NCBI RefSeq assembly: GCF_003144115.1
Contig: NW_020312018.1
Location: 357,658 to 421,657 of the forward strand
DNA from: Tilletiopsis washingtonensis
Taxonomy: Eukaryota > Basidiomycota > Exobasidiomycetes > Entylomatales
Direction of reading: 5' to 3'
Length of the DNA stretch: 64,000 bases
A program made the position numbers and the translations under genes. Positions 30,555 to 41,746 of the stretch are shown piece after piece (position 1 is the first letter of the stretch; each line of letters starts with the position of its first letter). The notes under the pieces are model-generated. The model was given only the letters and a program-made list of their open reading frames with translations. It made no database searches and was not told where the DNA came from.

Positions 30555-31981
30555 ATGGGTATCTCGCGCGACAGCCGCCACAAGCGGGCCGCCACGGGCG
30601 CGCGCCGCGCCTACTACCGCAGTGCGTAGGCAGGAGAGCGGCGGCACAGGCGAGGCAGAGAGGCAGGGAGGAAGATGCAAGCAGATGGCACGGCGAGCAA
30701 GGGCCCGGCATGACGGGCAGCACGCCACATGACTGCCACACTTGCGCCGATGTCGCGGCAGCAGAAGCCTGTGCGCAGACGGGCCTGCAGGGGACAGCCA
30801 GGGTCGGGCAGGCAAGGCGGTGCGAGTGGGTGATGGTCGGCGCCTGCGCAAGGCAGGCCAATGTCTAGCCCGTGTCCAGTATGTCCCATCTTCGAGAACG
30901 CCCCCCACTGACATGTCCGCTTCCCCTCTCGTTGCGTCGTGCAGAGAAGCGCCAGTTTGAGATGGCTCGCCAGGCCTCCAACACGCGCATTGGCCCGAAG
31001 CGCATCCACACTGTGCGTGTGCGCGGCGGCAACATCAAGCACCGTGCCCTGCGTCTGGAGAGGTGAGTTGCTGCGAGAGGATGCCAGGAAGGGGAGAGCG
31101 AGAGAGAGCAGGACGACGGCGGGATGACAGCATGGCGGGAGAGAGGGCATGCAGGCGGGTACGAGGCGGCCAGAGCCAGATCGGCGTGACGGCGGGTGGG
31201 CATGGGCAACACGGTGTAGCGGCATCGAGTTGGGGAGCGATGGTAGCGGCGCATCTGCACGCTGCTAGAGGCCGGCCGGCCGGCCGGAGTGCACTGTGCG
31301 CGCGCTCCGTCAGGCAGATGCTGGACCTCTAGCGACAGGCACACCGGGCATGCGTGCGCACTCCGGCGCCGAGTGCGTGCCTTGCGACTCCGTACGGCCG
31401 CTGGCGAGCAGCAGATGCAATCTTGCTCTGCGGCTGGGTTGCTGCACGTCGGCGACACAGGGCAGGCACGCACCCCTCTCTGCGCACACAGCTCGCATCA
31501 CATGCTCAGACACTGATGCCCGTCGTCTTACAGCGGCAACTTCGCTTGGGGCTCGGAGCACCTGACTGCCAAGACGCGCATTCTCGGCGTCGTGTTCAAC
31601 GCGTCGAACAACGAGCTTGTGCGCACCAACACGCTGGTGAAGAACGCCATCATCCAGGTCGACGCCACGCCCTTCCGCCAGGCGTACGAGAAGCACTACG
31701 GCAAGCCGGTGACGAGCAAGAAGCGTGCCGCCGCCGCCGGTGCCGCCGAGACGGAGGAGGTCAAGAAGTCGAGCCACGTGACGCGCACGCTCGCCGAGCG
31801 CCAGAAGGACGCCAAGATCGACCCGCTCGTCGAGCAGCAGTTCGGCGCCGGCCGTCTCTACGCCGCCATCTCCAGCCGCCCGGGCCAGAGCGGCCGCGCC
31901 GACGGCTACATCCTCGAGGGCGCCGAGCTCGAGCACTACCTCCGTCGCCTGCGCGCCAAGGGTGGTGCCAAGCACGGCTAA
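30555..31981 (+). CDS. RPS8: 40S ribosomal protein eS8, 210 aa
   Basis: Structural protein of the cytosolic small ribosomal subunit. Exons 30555-30621, 30945-31062 and 31534-31981, phases closing. The start [18 protein letters not shown] is the invariant eS8 N-terminus, followed across intron 1 by [22 protein letters not shown] and [22 protein letters not shown] and [24 protein letters not shown] in exon 3 are also diagnostic. The C-terminal half has the usual [14 protein letters not shown] and [11 protein letters not shown]. Length is normal for the family. The introns, 323 and 471 nt, are much longer than most in this window; the second contains a GC-rich palindrome at about 31261-31334. 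Confidence 0.97.
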
Positions 31982-32469
31982 ATGCATTGCCCGTCTCGCC
32001 TTCCGTCCCTGCCTCGCACATGGGTGGCTTTGCGCGCGTGATGGAGAGTCCGCAGGGTTGTGTGCGTCCTGCGAAACCTCTTCTTTGCGTCGTGAGTTGC
32101 CTCTCTCTTGTACTATTCCACTCTCCCTCTGGCATCAAAGCAAGTCCACCCGCTCTGGTGTCCACCCCCTTCTCGTCACATGACACACACACACACATAC
32201 GCACTGCACACACACACCACACACACCCATAGGGCTGCGCGTCGCCGAGTGAAGGCACGCAACGCTGCAAAAGATGACTCAGTTTGACATGATGCCTCCC
32301 ATTGTGCGCTCGCGAGCTCGCCGTCTAGACGTGCCACGAAGGCAAGGAGCAGCGGGGGCGTTTCGAGTGGAGCAGCTGCACGGATGCTGGCGCTCAGGCC
32401 AGGCATCGCGGACTCCAGTCCAGAGCGAGGTAAGCGGGCACGGCTGTGCATTGCCAGGCCTACAGGCCC
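31982..32469. other. Spacer between convergent genes with CA repeats
   Basis: 3' flank of eS8 and of the minus-strand methyltransferase. It contains two short CA-repeat runs between 32178 and 32227 (CACACACACACATACG, CACACACACACCACACACACC). No coding sequence supported. Confidence 0.5.
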
Positions 32470-33738
32470 TCATCCGCCATTGAGCGCCAAGAAGAGCAGC
32501 TCCTCAAAGCGTTCGCCGCCGCTGCCCATCTCGCAGCGCGAAGCAGCTTCGCGCGACTCCTGTTCCGCCTCGCGCTCGCCGGATGGCGGATCCGCAGCGC
32601 CGCTCGATGGCTTCGCAGTCGGCCAGATGCGCCAGCCTTGCAGCAGCTGCGCATCGTTCGACGGTGCCAGAGCGCCTTGCGTGTCGGGACGGCGCGAGGC
32701 AAGGAAGAGGAAGTATTGGTCTGGCGCGTCTTCCTCCTCCTCCGCTGCTTCCTCGCCTTCGCGCTGCGGCTCCGTCTGCCTCGACTGAGCAGCACTTGTC
32801 TCGTGGGCTGAGCGGAAGTGCGACATCTTTGCGCCGAAGCGCTCCCATTCCTCGCCGTCCTTACAACGACGACGACACAAGACGGGCTCAAAGTCGAACC
32901 ACGTGCCAAAGGCATGCCAGAAGGGCGCTTCCTTTTCCAGCGAGCGAATCTGGCGAGAATAGGGTGTGAGCCGTGACGGCGTGGGAAGGAGAGGCAGAGA
33001 GAGAGGAGTAGGGGCGCCCGCCCACCTTGTATGCTATCACCACCATCGGCCCACTGCCGCTCGCACAGTCGGTCAGGTGCAGCAGCGAGCGAAGCAGCGG
33101 CGCAAGCAGTTCGGGAAAGTAGACGAGGTCGGAGCAGAGGATGTGCGTGAGCGCCGCTTTGCCTTGCGTGCCGCTCTCGAGGTGTTGGCGCACTTGCCGG
33201 GCGCATGAAGCATCGCCCCACGGCAGCGGCATGACCTCGACGGCCGTCGAGCTCGGGACGTCAGCGCGGCCGACATTGCGTTGCAGCAGCGGCAGCACAT
33301 TGTGCAAGTCTGTCAGCACCAGCTGCCCGCCTATGTTGTGCGATGACAGCTGACGAGCAAGATGCAGGCCTGCATAGCCCACGCCTGCGCCGAGCTCGAC
33401 CAGGCGTGGCGCAGCGTCGAAGAGGGGACAAGGTGGCGAAAAATGAAGGAGTGGATGAGACGGACGGAGATAGAGGCGCAGAAGATATGCTGCCTCCCTA
33501 TAGGGAGCAAAACTGTCAGCTGGCACGATGCGCAGAAAGACAAGAACGTGCAGACTGACCAGATGCGCCCGGCAATGCCGTACGCCGCTATGTCTGCCTC
33601 GTCGGCATAGATGTCGTCGGCGGCATCTGCATCAGCCGCATCTCCAGCCTGCTGTGGAGCGCGCGACGAGGTGATGCGCAGCGCCGGCGGAAAGTTGGGG
33701 TCGTGGAGGCGCGACGAGGAGGCGAGAGGACTGGCCAT
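32470..33738 (-). CDS. Seven-beta-strand protein methyltransferase, METTL21/EFM-like
   Basis: Predicted S-adenosylmethionine-dependent methyltransferase of the methyltransferase-16 family, whose members methylate lysines of translation factors and chaperones. Start ATG 33738-33736 (MASPLASSSRLHD), stop at 32470. Exon 1 ends about 33564; splicing joins GIAGRIW to CFAPYREAAYLLRLY. The SAM motif I is LVELGAGVGYAGLHLA, an acidic LTDLHNVLPLLQRNV follows (motif II), and ILCSDLVYFPELLAPLLRSL holds the SDLVYF block, equivalent to the D/E-x-x-Y motif of the family. A further intron at about 32950-33025 precedes the end of the fold (FWHAFGTWFDFEPV). The C-terminal 90 residues are acidic and low-complexity. 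The target is unknown. Confidence 0.8.
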
Positions 33739-34532
33739 GGATCGCAGCAAGACAGCGTGGCTAGAGCACGCAGCGCGCCCGTCGCGGTCCTTTGAGGCAG
33801 CTCTGTGCGTCCGATGTCGCCCGGCCTGCTGGTTGCGACGCTTGACTTGCGCCTCTCTGCGCCTTGAGGATGTGTAAGTGGAAAGCAAGAAGGGCGAGGC
33901 GGCGAGGTGACCCAGAGAGAGGCGCGCGAGAGCGACTCGCACCTTCGTGCGCGTCTGCCCAACTCGGCGCGCGCTGCAGGGCCGGCGCGGCGCGTGGGGA
34001 AGGCGCGCCTGGCCCGAGCGCATCTCGTGCCTCGCTGACAGCCGGCGGCCGGCTGCGGCATCCAACACCCTGCCCTTCCACCACCTCAGCCTCCTCCACC
34101 ACTCTTCTCCGGCTCGGCAGCGCGCGACTCGAGGCTTTCAGGCGCGGCTCAACCTCATCGCCTCACCGCACTCTGCGGCAGCCGTGCACATCATACCCTC
34201 CTGGGCCGCGCTGCTCAGCCTCGCGATCGCGCTGGCGCTGCTGCCCTGTTGCGCACTCCTCCCGAGCGGCACGTCCCCTAGCACCTGCTGTGCCTGACGG
34301 ACTACCAGCCGCCGCCGCGGCACCTCGCGCCCTCTCCTTCTGCCGGCCCTGCTTGCTTAGCAGGCACACTCGAGTTGCTTGAGTCAGGGCGCGCAGCTCT
34401 CTGCTGCAGGTGCTCTCGGGTGCCGGCGGTGCTCGGCTCGGCTGTGGCCCTTCGCCGTGCTGGCGAGTGGAGGGGTGAGCGAAGCGCTCTCGTGACACCC
34501 GTAAGCACCCGTCTGAGGACCAGCTGGCCGCC
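33739..34532. other. Divergent promoter region, methyltransferase and SEC8
   Basis: About 790 bases between two outward-facing starts. No gene recognised. It is C/T-rich around 34070-34110 on the + strand. Likely a shared promoter region. Confidence 0.4.
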
Positions 34533-37500
34533 ATGTCCCGCAAGAAGTCGGTGCGGGTGCCGGACCTGCGCTCGCGCATCACGCACGAGAATGCCTCGCT
34601 CGGCGGCGGCGTCGACGGCTCCATAGCCGTCTCGTCGTTCTCTCGCGGCACTGCCGGCCTTCCTATGCCGCAACAACAGGCACAGCAGTATCAGTCCGGC
34701 TTCCACGGCGGGCACGCACACACAGCAAGCAACGCCTCCGTCTCGTCCTTTGCCGCCATGCGCGGCGCGCCGCAACAGGGGCAACAGCAGCAGCAGCGCC
34801 AGCCGCCGCCCGCCGAGCAGTACGGCATGCCGCGCTCGGGCAGCAACGACATGCTTGCTCCGCACTCGCAACAGCAGCAGCAACAGCAGCATCATCTCGG
34901 TGCCGGACCCTCCTTCGTCTCACTCTCGCCCTCTGACTCCATCTCCAACTACGAGGGCCGTGCTGGCGCCGGCGGCAGCAACGCGTACGGCGCGCCTTCG
35001 CATCTCGGCACCGGCTTCGAGCCATCAGCGGCGAGCGTGGCCTCCTTTGCCCAGGCGCAGGACGGCGGGCCCATACGGCCTGCACGCAGCATGCGGCGGC
35101 CTCAAGGTGCGCCGCCGCTCCCGGCGGCGCGCTCCCGCGCTGCCACATCGCCTAGCCGCCATGAGGCACCTGCTGCGCCGCCAGCTGCTGGTCGCAACCT
35201 GTTGGGCGGGCGCGGCGCGCGTCCAGCTGCGACGGACCGGCATGCCACGAGTGCACGCCTGATGGCCAACATGAACGGCGTCGACGGCGCTAGCTCAGGC
35301 GGCGAGGAGGACACGTTCGAGGATGCAGAGGCGTACGAAGACCCAAGGCGAGCGCGACCACGCGAGCCGGCGGCCCCCAGCTTCACCTCGCCGACCGTCG
35401 GCACGCTCTCGAAGCCCGCTGAGCCGGCTGCGCTCGGTAGCGTGCTGAGTGCGCTCAGTGCTGCAGGACGCAAGCAGGGCGCGCAGCGGATACTGAGAGG
35501 CACAACGGCCGAGGAGGAGAGCAAGCGGCGCAAGACTGAGCGCAAGGTGGAGGATGCGCGTGCCAAGGAGAGCAGGCCGCTCGAGTCATACGTCGATCGA
35601 AGGGACGAGAGAGCGTTCAGAGGCATCAACGGTGAGTCGGAGCGCGTATCATGCTGGCTGAGCGAGTGCTGAGGCGGCTCGTGCAGCGGTGCTGCGCAAG
35701 GTCAAGGCAGAGTGGGGCTTCGTGGCAGACGACGACGTGAGTGCCGCCCTCGTGTCCGGCCAGCGCATGGCATGAAGCTGAGGCCATGCACGGCATACGC
35801 CAGTTCAACGCCGTCTCCCTCGCCCTCTCACTCCTTGACGAGAGCTCGCTCGGCTCGAATCGCCGCGAGTTCGAGGAGATGAAGCATCACATCGAGTCAT
35901 CGCTGCAGGGCACTGTTGATGGTACGTCCAGCTCTGCAATTCGCACTTCTCTGCCAGGCTAACGAGCGGCGCACACAGACCACTACGAGTCCTTCGCATC
36001 GGCCATCACGCTGCACAATGGCGTCCTGCAATCGCTCGGCGCCGCGCAGAGCAGCGTGTCGGGCGCACGTCGCCGCCTGCGCGAGTCTCGCGAGGCGCTC
36101 GGACAGAAGCGGGCCGACCTGGTGCAGCTCTGGCAGCGCAGTCAGGGCGTCAAGGAGTCGCTGCGGCTGCTCGACATCATCGAGCAGCTCAAGGGCGTGC
36201 CCGACCGTCTTGAGAGCCTCATGTCGGAGAAGCGCTTCCTGCAGGCGGTGCATCTGCTTACTCGCAGCCTGAAGATGATCGAGAAGCCCGAGATCAGCGA
36301 AGTGGGCGCGACGGCCGACCTGCGCACGTACCTCAAGACGCAGGAGCAGGGCATGCTCGAGATTCTCATCGAGGAGCTGCACAACCATCTCTACCTCAAG
36401 AGCTTCTTCTGCGACGCGAGATGGAAGAGCTACGTGCCAGGTCAGGAGGCACTGCCAAGCGTCGAGTTCGGGCAGGAGTACGATGCGCCAGCAACGCTCG
36501 CAGAGGGAGACGAAGCTGCTGAGACGACGCCCCGCGCTTTCGCTCGCGCTGAGGACGAGTCACGAGCGCCAGGCGCTGCATCTGCTGCTGCGGCCAACGA
36601 CCGACCGCTGAAGCTGTCGCGCTATCTGACGGCACTGAGCGCGCGGCCGGCGTATGACGAGAACCTCGCCAACGACTTCGGCAACCTGGGCCTGGGTCCT
36701 TCGCTCTCTGGCACCGGTGGCGTGTCCTCTGACGCATTGGCGCAACGAGCGGGTACCATGCCTGGCTCGCACAGCACCGACTCTCTCGCCGGGCATGCTG
36801 CGCCAGGAGGTACGACCCACGACGGCGGCGTGGACTTTGGGCACAATCCGGAGGCCGACAGCTTCCTGTACATTGAGATGCTCCTCGAGGCACTGGCGCG
36901 CCTCGGCAAGCTCAGCCTTGCTCTCGATGTGGTGCAGCAGCGCTTGCCTGTCGAGCTGCACCAGCTTGTCGATGCGACGATCGAGGAGGTCGATGCAAGG
37001 TGAGTGCCGCGCCGACATGCGCGCAGGGCGCGGCTGACGCTGCATGATACAGGAACGGGCCCTTGCGCGGCACGTCTACAGGCGCAGCGGTGCAGCCCGA
37101 GTCGGTCTTGCTCGCCTCGTCCTCAGCGCTGGCGCGCAGCTTTGCGGAGAGCACGCGCTCGTCGTTCCGGTCGAGCGTCGGCGGTGCATTCAGCGGCACG
37201 ATGTCATCAAACGGGCGGCCGCACAGCACAGTGCTCCGTCTGTCCGAGATCGAGAGCTCGTCAGTCGTGCGCGATAGCGAGACGATGCGCGACCTCTTCT
37301 GGACGCTGTTCTCCAAGCTCGACGCTGTCCTGCAGGGACATCGTGTAGTGCACGAAGTCGCGAGTAAGATCGCCAGCCGCGCCGACAGCAAGGATGCCAA
37401 GACGCTGCGTAAGACGTCGCCCTCGAGCCTTGTCGCAGTTTGGCGGCCGATCCAGAACGAGGTACGCACGTTGCTGCACGACCATCTGACAGATGACAGT

Positions 37501-40074
37501 CAGAGCGCGTCGGCCCGACGGAACGCTGTCGTCTCGGTCAACGAGGTGCTGCGCTCGGGCCAGTCCGGACGCGATCGCTCCAAGAAGCTCTTCCGCCTCG
37601 CCGAGCCTAATGCCGGGCGCGGCACCGGTGGTGTCGCCGTCGCCCGGCGCGATGCAGCACCGCTGCGTCGGCACGAAGAGGCGCTCACCGCTGCTCTGCG
37701 CGCCTCAGTGCCAGGGCTGGTTAGCGCGCTCGATCCAGCTGGCAGCAGCATCTCGGCGCAGCAGCAGTACCAGCAGCAGCAGGTCATCGTCTCTGCCTCG
37801 CGCACCGCCGAGCACGCTGCCGGAGGCGGCTACCGCCTGCTCGTCAAGCCGGATGCCTTCAACGTCAGCGTCCTCTTTCAGCCGGCGCTGGCCTTCGTCG
37901 AAAGGGCGCAGTTTGTCATTCCTGGCGGCGCTGCTGGAGGCGAGGCGGGCAAGGGCTTCAGCGCCTTCCTTGATGAGTTTGTGCAGGACGTGTTCCTGCC
38001 GCAGCTGGACGAGAAGGTGCAGTCGCTCTTCCAGAGTGCCGTTGGAGGTGAGTGATGATCTGCTGCGTGTGGATTTACGAGGCTAACCTGCTGTGCTCCC
38101 CAGGCCCCGATGCGTTCCAGGAGGATCCTGCCTCGCGCTCTCTCTCGCAGCGCCCGATCGTCAAGTCCGCCGCAAACGTGATCGTGCTCATCGACAGTCT
38201 ATACTCGATGCTGCGCACCACGCCCTTCCATCGCGAAAGCGTGAGTCTCGTGCAGCCGTCGCGCACGAAGCAGCTGCTAACGCGTCGACGAGCAGTACTC
38301 GCACTTGATCATCCAGACGATCGTGCAGTACTACCAGCGCTGTCAGGAGCGCTTCCAGGGTGAGCGTTGTGTCCGTCGTGTGTCGACGATTGCTGCTGAC
38401 AGCCGGGAGCAGATCTGATCGCCGCCGACGTGCCTCTGGACGCGCATGGCGATCCGGCGCCGCACGACGGGCCACCCCACATGCTGTCCGCAACGTGGGC
38501 GCAGCGGCCCGAGTTGAGCGCCGTGCTCTCGCAGCTCCTGACTGCCACAACGCCGTCGGAAGCCAAGCGCACGCTGCACGCGCAGGAGAACCGCTTCGAG
38601 CTGGCATACGCAGCGCGCAACCGAGTCGCTCAGCAGGGCCAGACGGGCGGCTCGGTGCGGGCGGCAGACATGATCACTTCGCGCAAGCGCCTCATGGCGC
38701 TTGGCAATCTGCAGCACAGCATGGTAGGTTGTGGCCGGCTCAGTGTGACAGACAGAGAGCTGACAGGCTTCTGCAGCGCTGGTTCTTGGTGCACGTCTCG
38801 CGGCTGCGCGCTACCGAGAAGGCGATTGGCGTCGCGCCTGCCCCGACTGTGGTGAGTCTCTGCTACATCGGCCAGCAGGCTGCAGTGCTCATGCATGCTC
38901 CTCTCTCGATGCAGCGCCTCTCCATCATCGGCTCGCTGGCCCCACAGAGGAGCAGCAAGGAAGAGGCGGAGGACCGCAGTCTGCCGCTGCCCCTCGGCGC
39001 CGACATGGCCATGTGAGTCGTCCTCTCTGTTCGGTCCTCAGCTTCCGCTCATGCATCTGCTTGCGATCAGGCGCTTCGCCGCACTGCCACGCACCTTTGG
39101 CCACCTGGCCAACACGATCCTGATGACGCTGCGGCTCGAGCTGCGGGCGCGCACGATCCATCACCTCGACTTAGCCATCACCGAGGGCAACTACCTCGTC
39201 GAGGAGGCGGTGCTCGAGCCTGACCCGCACGTCGTGGACCTCAATGCCGAGCTGGCGTCGCTCGACGACACGTTTGCGGACAGCGTCTCGCCCGAGCAGC
39301 ACCGGTGAGTGCGCCGCATTCTCCGCGCATGCACGCAGCCCTGACACTGTTGCACCACAGGTTCCTCTTCTCCGGCCTCGTCTCGCTGATGGACACGATG
39401 CTGTGCGCCGCTGTGCGCCGCGTGCGCGCGATCAACGCGCAGGGCGTGACGAAGATGATCCGCAACATCTTGGCGCTGCAGCAGAACCTGCGCAACATTG
39501 TCATCGCCGACACGAGCGCACTCACGTCGCTCGAGCAGAGCCGCACGAAGCTCGAGGCGAACCGCGAGGCGATTGGCGCAGACACGGAGCGCTGGAACAA
39601 CTTCGACCGCAGCCGCCGTCTGTGGGAGCTGCTCACGAAGGAGCCCGGCGTGCGTCCGTCGACATGCTCATCTGACGCACGCACTGACGACGTCACCCTT
39701 CTGCGCAGGCGATGCTCTCGACGATCCGCACCACGCCAGCGGCCAAGAAGGCCACGTTCGACGAGTACCGCTCGGCACTGACGCTGATGCTCGGCCTCGA
39801 CAACAGCGGCGGCAGCAGCAGTGGCGGCGCGCCCACGACGCCCACCTCGGCTGCGCCGGCGCTCACTGCCGCCACCAGCGGCGGCTTCCCCGGCGCGTCG
39901 CTGCGTCCGGGCACGACGCACCTGGCCAAGGACGTGTCGCGCCAGAAGTTCAACGAGCTACTCATCGAGCTGCACGAGGTGGTGAGTAATTGCTTGCCTT
40001 GGGCTCTGCTGCGCCGCCATGCTGAGGCGCGCTCTTTGCAGGCCGGAGACTCGAACGGCGACATCTCGGACTAG
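34533..40074 (+). CDS. SEC8: Exocyst complex subunit Sec8 (EXOC4)
   Basis: Subunit of the exocyst, which tethers secretory vesicles to the plasma membrane at growth sites. About thirteen exons; the first is long (34533-35631). Exon 1 encodes about 366 residues of low-complexity sequence with Gln runs and Pro/Ala-rich stretches before the conserved part. The Sec8 N-terminal core then reads VLRKVKAEWGFVADDD, FNAVSLALSLLDESS, SRREALGQKR-type helices, LVQLWQRSQGVKESLRLLDIIEQL, EKRFLQAVHLLTRSL and IEELHNHLYLKSFF. The long middle and C-terminal helices continue through 37-39 kb (NVIVLIDSLYSMLRTTPFH, FLFSGLVSLMDTMLCAAVRRV, WNNFDRSRRLWELL), ending ELLIELHEV and a short last exon with AGDSNGDISD. The order and spacing match the family. 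The N-terminal extension is the unusual part. Confidence 0.9.
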
Positions 40075-40194
40075 AGCGTAGAGCAATCCCTCCTCGTGCC
40101 ACACTTGCGACGGCGCCAGCACTGGCCTCGCAATACCACACCTTTCTGCCCCTGGTCATGCCTGCAGCTTGCAGTGTCTGCCATTTGCACGAGG

Positions 40195-41116
40195 CTACCA
40201 GTTCCAGCCGGGCCGCTTCCACGCATTGACCACGGGGCGCGCCACGCGCACGACGCCGGCCGTGCCGATGCTGCGCACGCGCCGGCGCGCAAGGTCGAGC
40301 GCCTTGCGCTCCTTTGCCTCCCACGTCTTGCCCTCGCGCAGCACGATGCTCAGCCGCGCCGTCGGGTGCTTGCGGATGCCCGTCTTGCCGCGGCCCTTTG
40401 GCTCGATGCTGTGTTCGACGCGCGGCGTCAGTGGTCCATCGCAGGAACAGAACACACAGACACGGGCAGCACACTTACGTCTTGTACCTGCGGCCCTTGC
40501 CCACCCATGCCTCGGCTACGACGAGGTGATTGGGACGCAGGCCCTTCTGCACGGCATGCTCTCGCGCCAGCGCCAGGGTGCTCTTGATGCGCTTGCTGGC
40601 CTTCTTGCCGCTGAACTGCATCTGCAGGATGGCATGGTCGATGGGCTTGCCGCCGATCTGGTCGGCGAGCATCTTGAGCTTGCGCGGCGAGATGCGGAAC
40701 GCCGCCGTGGAATACTTGTGCTCGTCGTACACTGCCACGGCCTCGCCTCCGCCCGGCGGCACGGCCATGCGCGGCACGCTCCACCGTTTCCGCTGCGTGC
40801 GCAGCACGGCCTTCTTGCGCTGCGCAGCCCGCCGTGCTTCGAACGCCAGATCGCTGGGCTCAGCGCTGACGTCGGCCAGCGGATTGCCCTCCGAGTCGAC
40901 ACCCATGTCCACCTCCGCGGCCGGCGCGCGCGTGGCAGGCTCCGTCGGGCCGCGCTGCCGCGACGCACGCTCGCGCTCCAGCCGGTTGCCCGTGGCGAGG
41001 CGCGAGGCGCCGTCACGAATGGTGCGCATGCGCGAGAAGAGGCCGTCCATCATGCCAGGTGCGCGCGCAGACGAAGAGAAGCTGCGATCGAGGGCAGGGT
41101 CAGCAGACCGCGACAT
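40195..41116 (-). CDS. MRPL22: Mitochondrial large-subunit ribosomal protein uL22m
   Basis: Structural protein of the mitochondrial 54S subunit near the exit tunnel. Start ATG 41116-41114, stop at 40195. The N-terminal 110 residues are Ser/Arg-rich and probably hold the mitochondrial presequence. The L22 core follows: STAAFRISPRKLKMLADQIGG, IDHAILQMQFSGKKASKRIKSTLALAREHA, LVVAEAWVGKGRRYKT. An intron at about 40400-40477 (GTAAGT donor, CACAG acceptor) splices to IEPKGRGKTGIRKHPTARLSIVL. The C-terminal tail ends KRPGWNW. The gene ends 120 bases from the SEC8 stop on the other strand. Confidence 0.9.
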
Positions 41117-41746
41117 GGGGCGCCAGAGGTGCGGCCCAAGCCGGGGACACTGCGGCGCTAGCGCTCAGACCACAACGTCGCAGACGCCGCAGCGCCGTGG
41201 CCCGGCCGCAAGCCTCTGTCCACGGCGGTGTGCAGCTCTGTCCACTCACGAGCGCATAGCCACGCGCCCGTGCTGCGTCGCGAGGGAGCCGGCAGCGGCC
41301 TGCCGCGCGACGTGAGCCGAGGAGCGCGCGACGCTGGCAGACGCCGACGCCGAGGCGACGGCTGCGAATGCGGCCGAGGAGCGTGCTGCCATGCTGTGCA
41401 GCGCCGAGGTGGAGAGCGCCGGGCGGAGGAGGAGGCGGGAGTGGAGCAGAGAGAGGCAGATGCGAAGGGTGAGGCGGCTGCCGTGAGACCGCCGCGCGCG
41501 TCACGTGTGGCCGGTCGGCCGTCTGGCTGGACAGGGCCACGGCTGTGGCGCGACTCCGCACAAGGCGCGCCGGGCACCCAACTCGTGAGATTCTGCGCCG
41601 CCGCGCCTGCGCCGAGATGTGGCTGCGCATGCGCGGTGCGACGGTGCAGGCGTCCGCGGTGGAGGTGTGAGAGGCTGGCCCCACCGACTGCGCACTCCTC
41701 CAGCTCACCACCACCTCTCCCCCGCTCACTCTGTCTCGCCGTCGCT
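41117..41746. other. Divergent promoter region, MRPL22 and alpha-arrestin
   Basis: About 630 bases between outward-facing starts. No gene supported; the + strand end has CTCACCACCACCTCTCCCCC, a typical CT-rich leader. Confidence 0.4.

Noticed and set aside
30830-30930. Possible C/D-box snoRNA in eS8 intron 1 (GTGATGG ... CTGA)
   Set aside because: The C-box match is imperfect, the boxes are about 80 bases apart without a convincing terminal stem, and no guide complement was identified.
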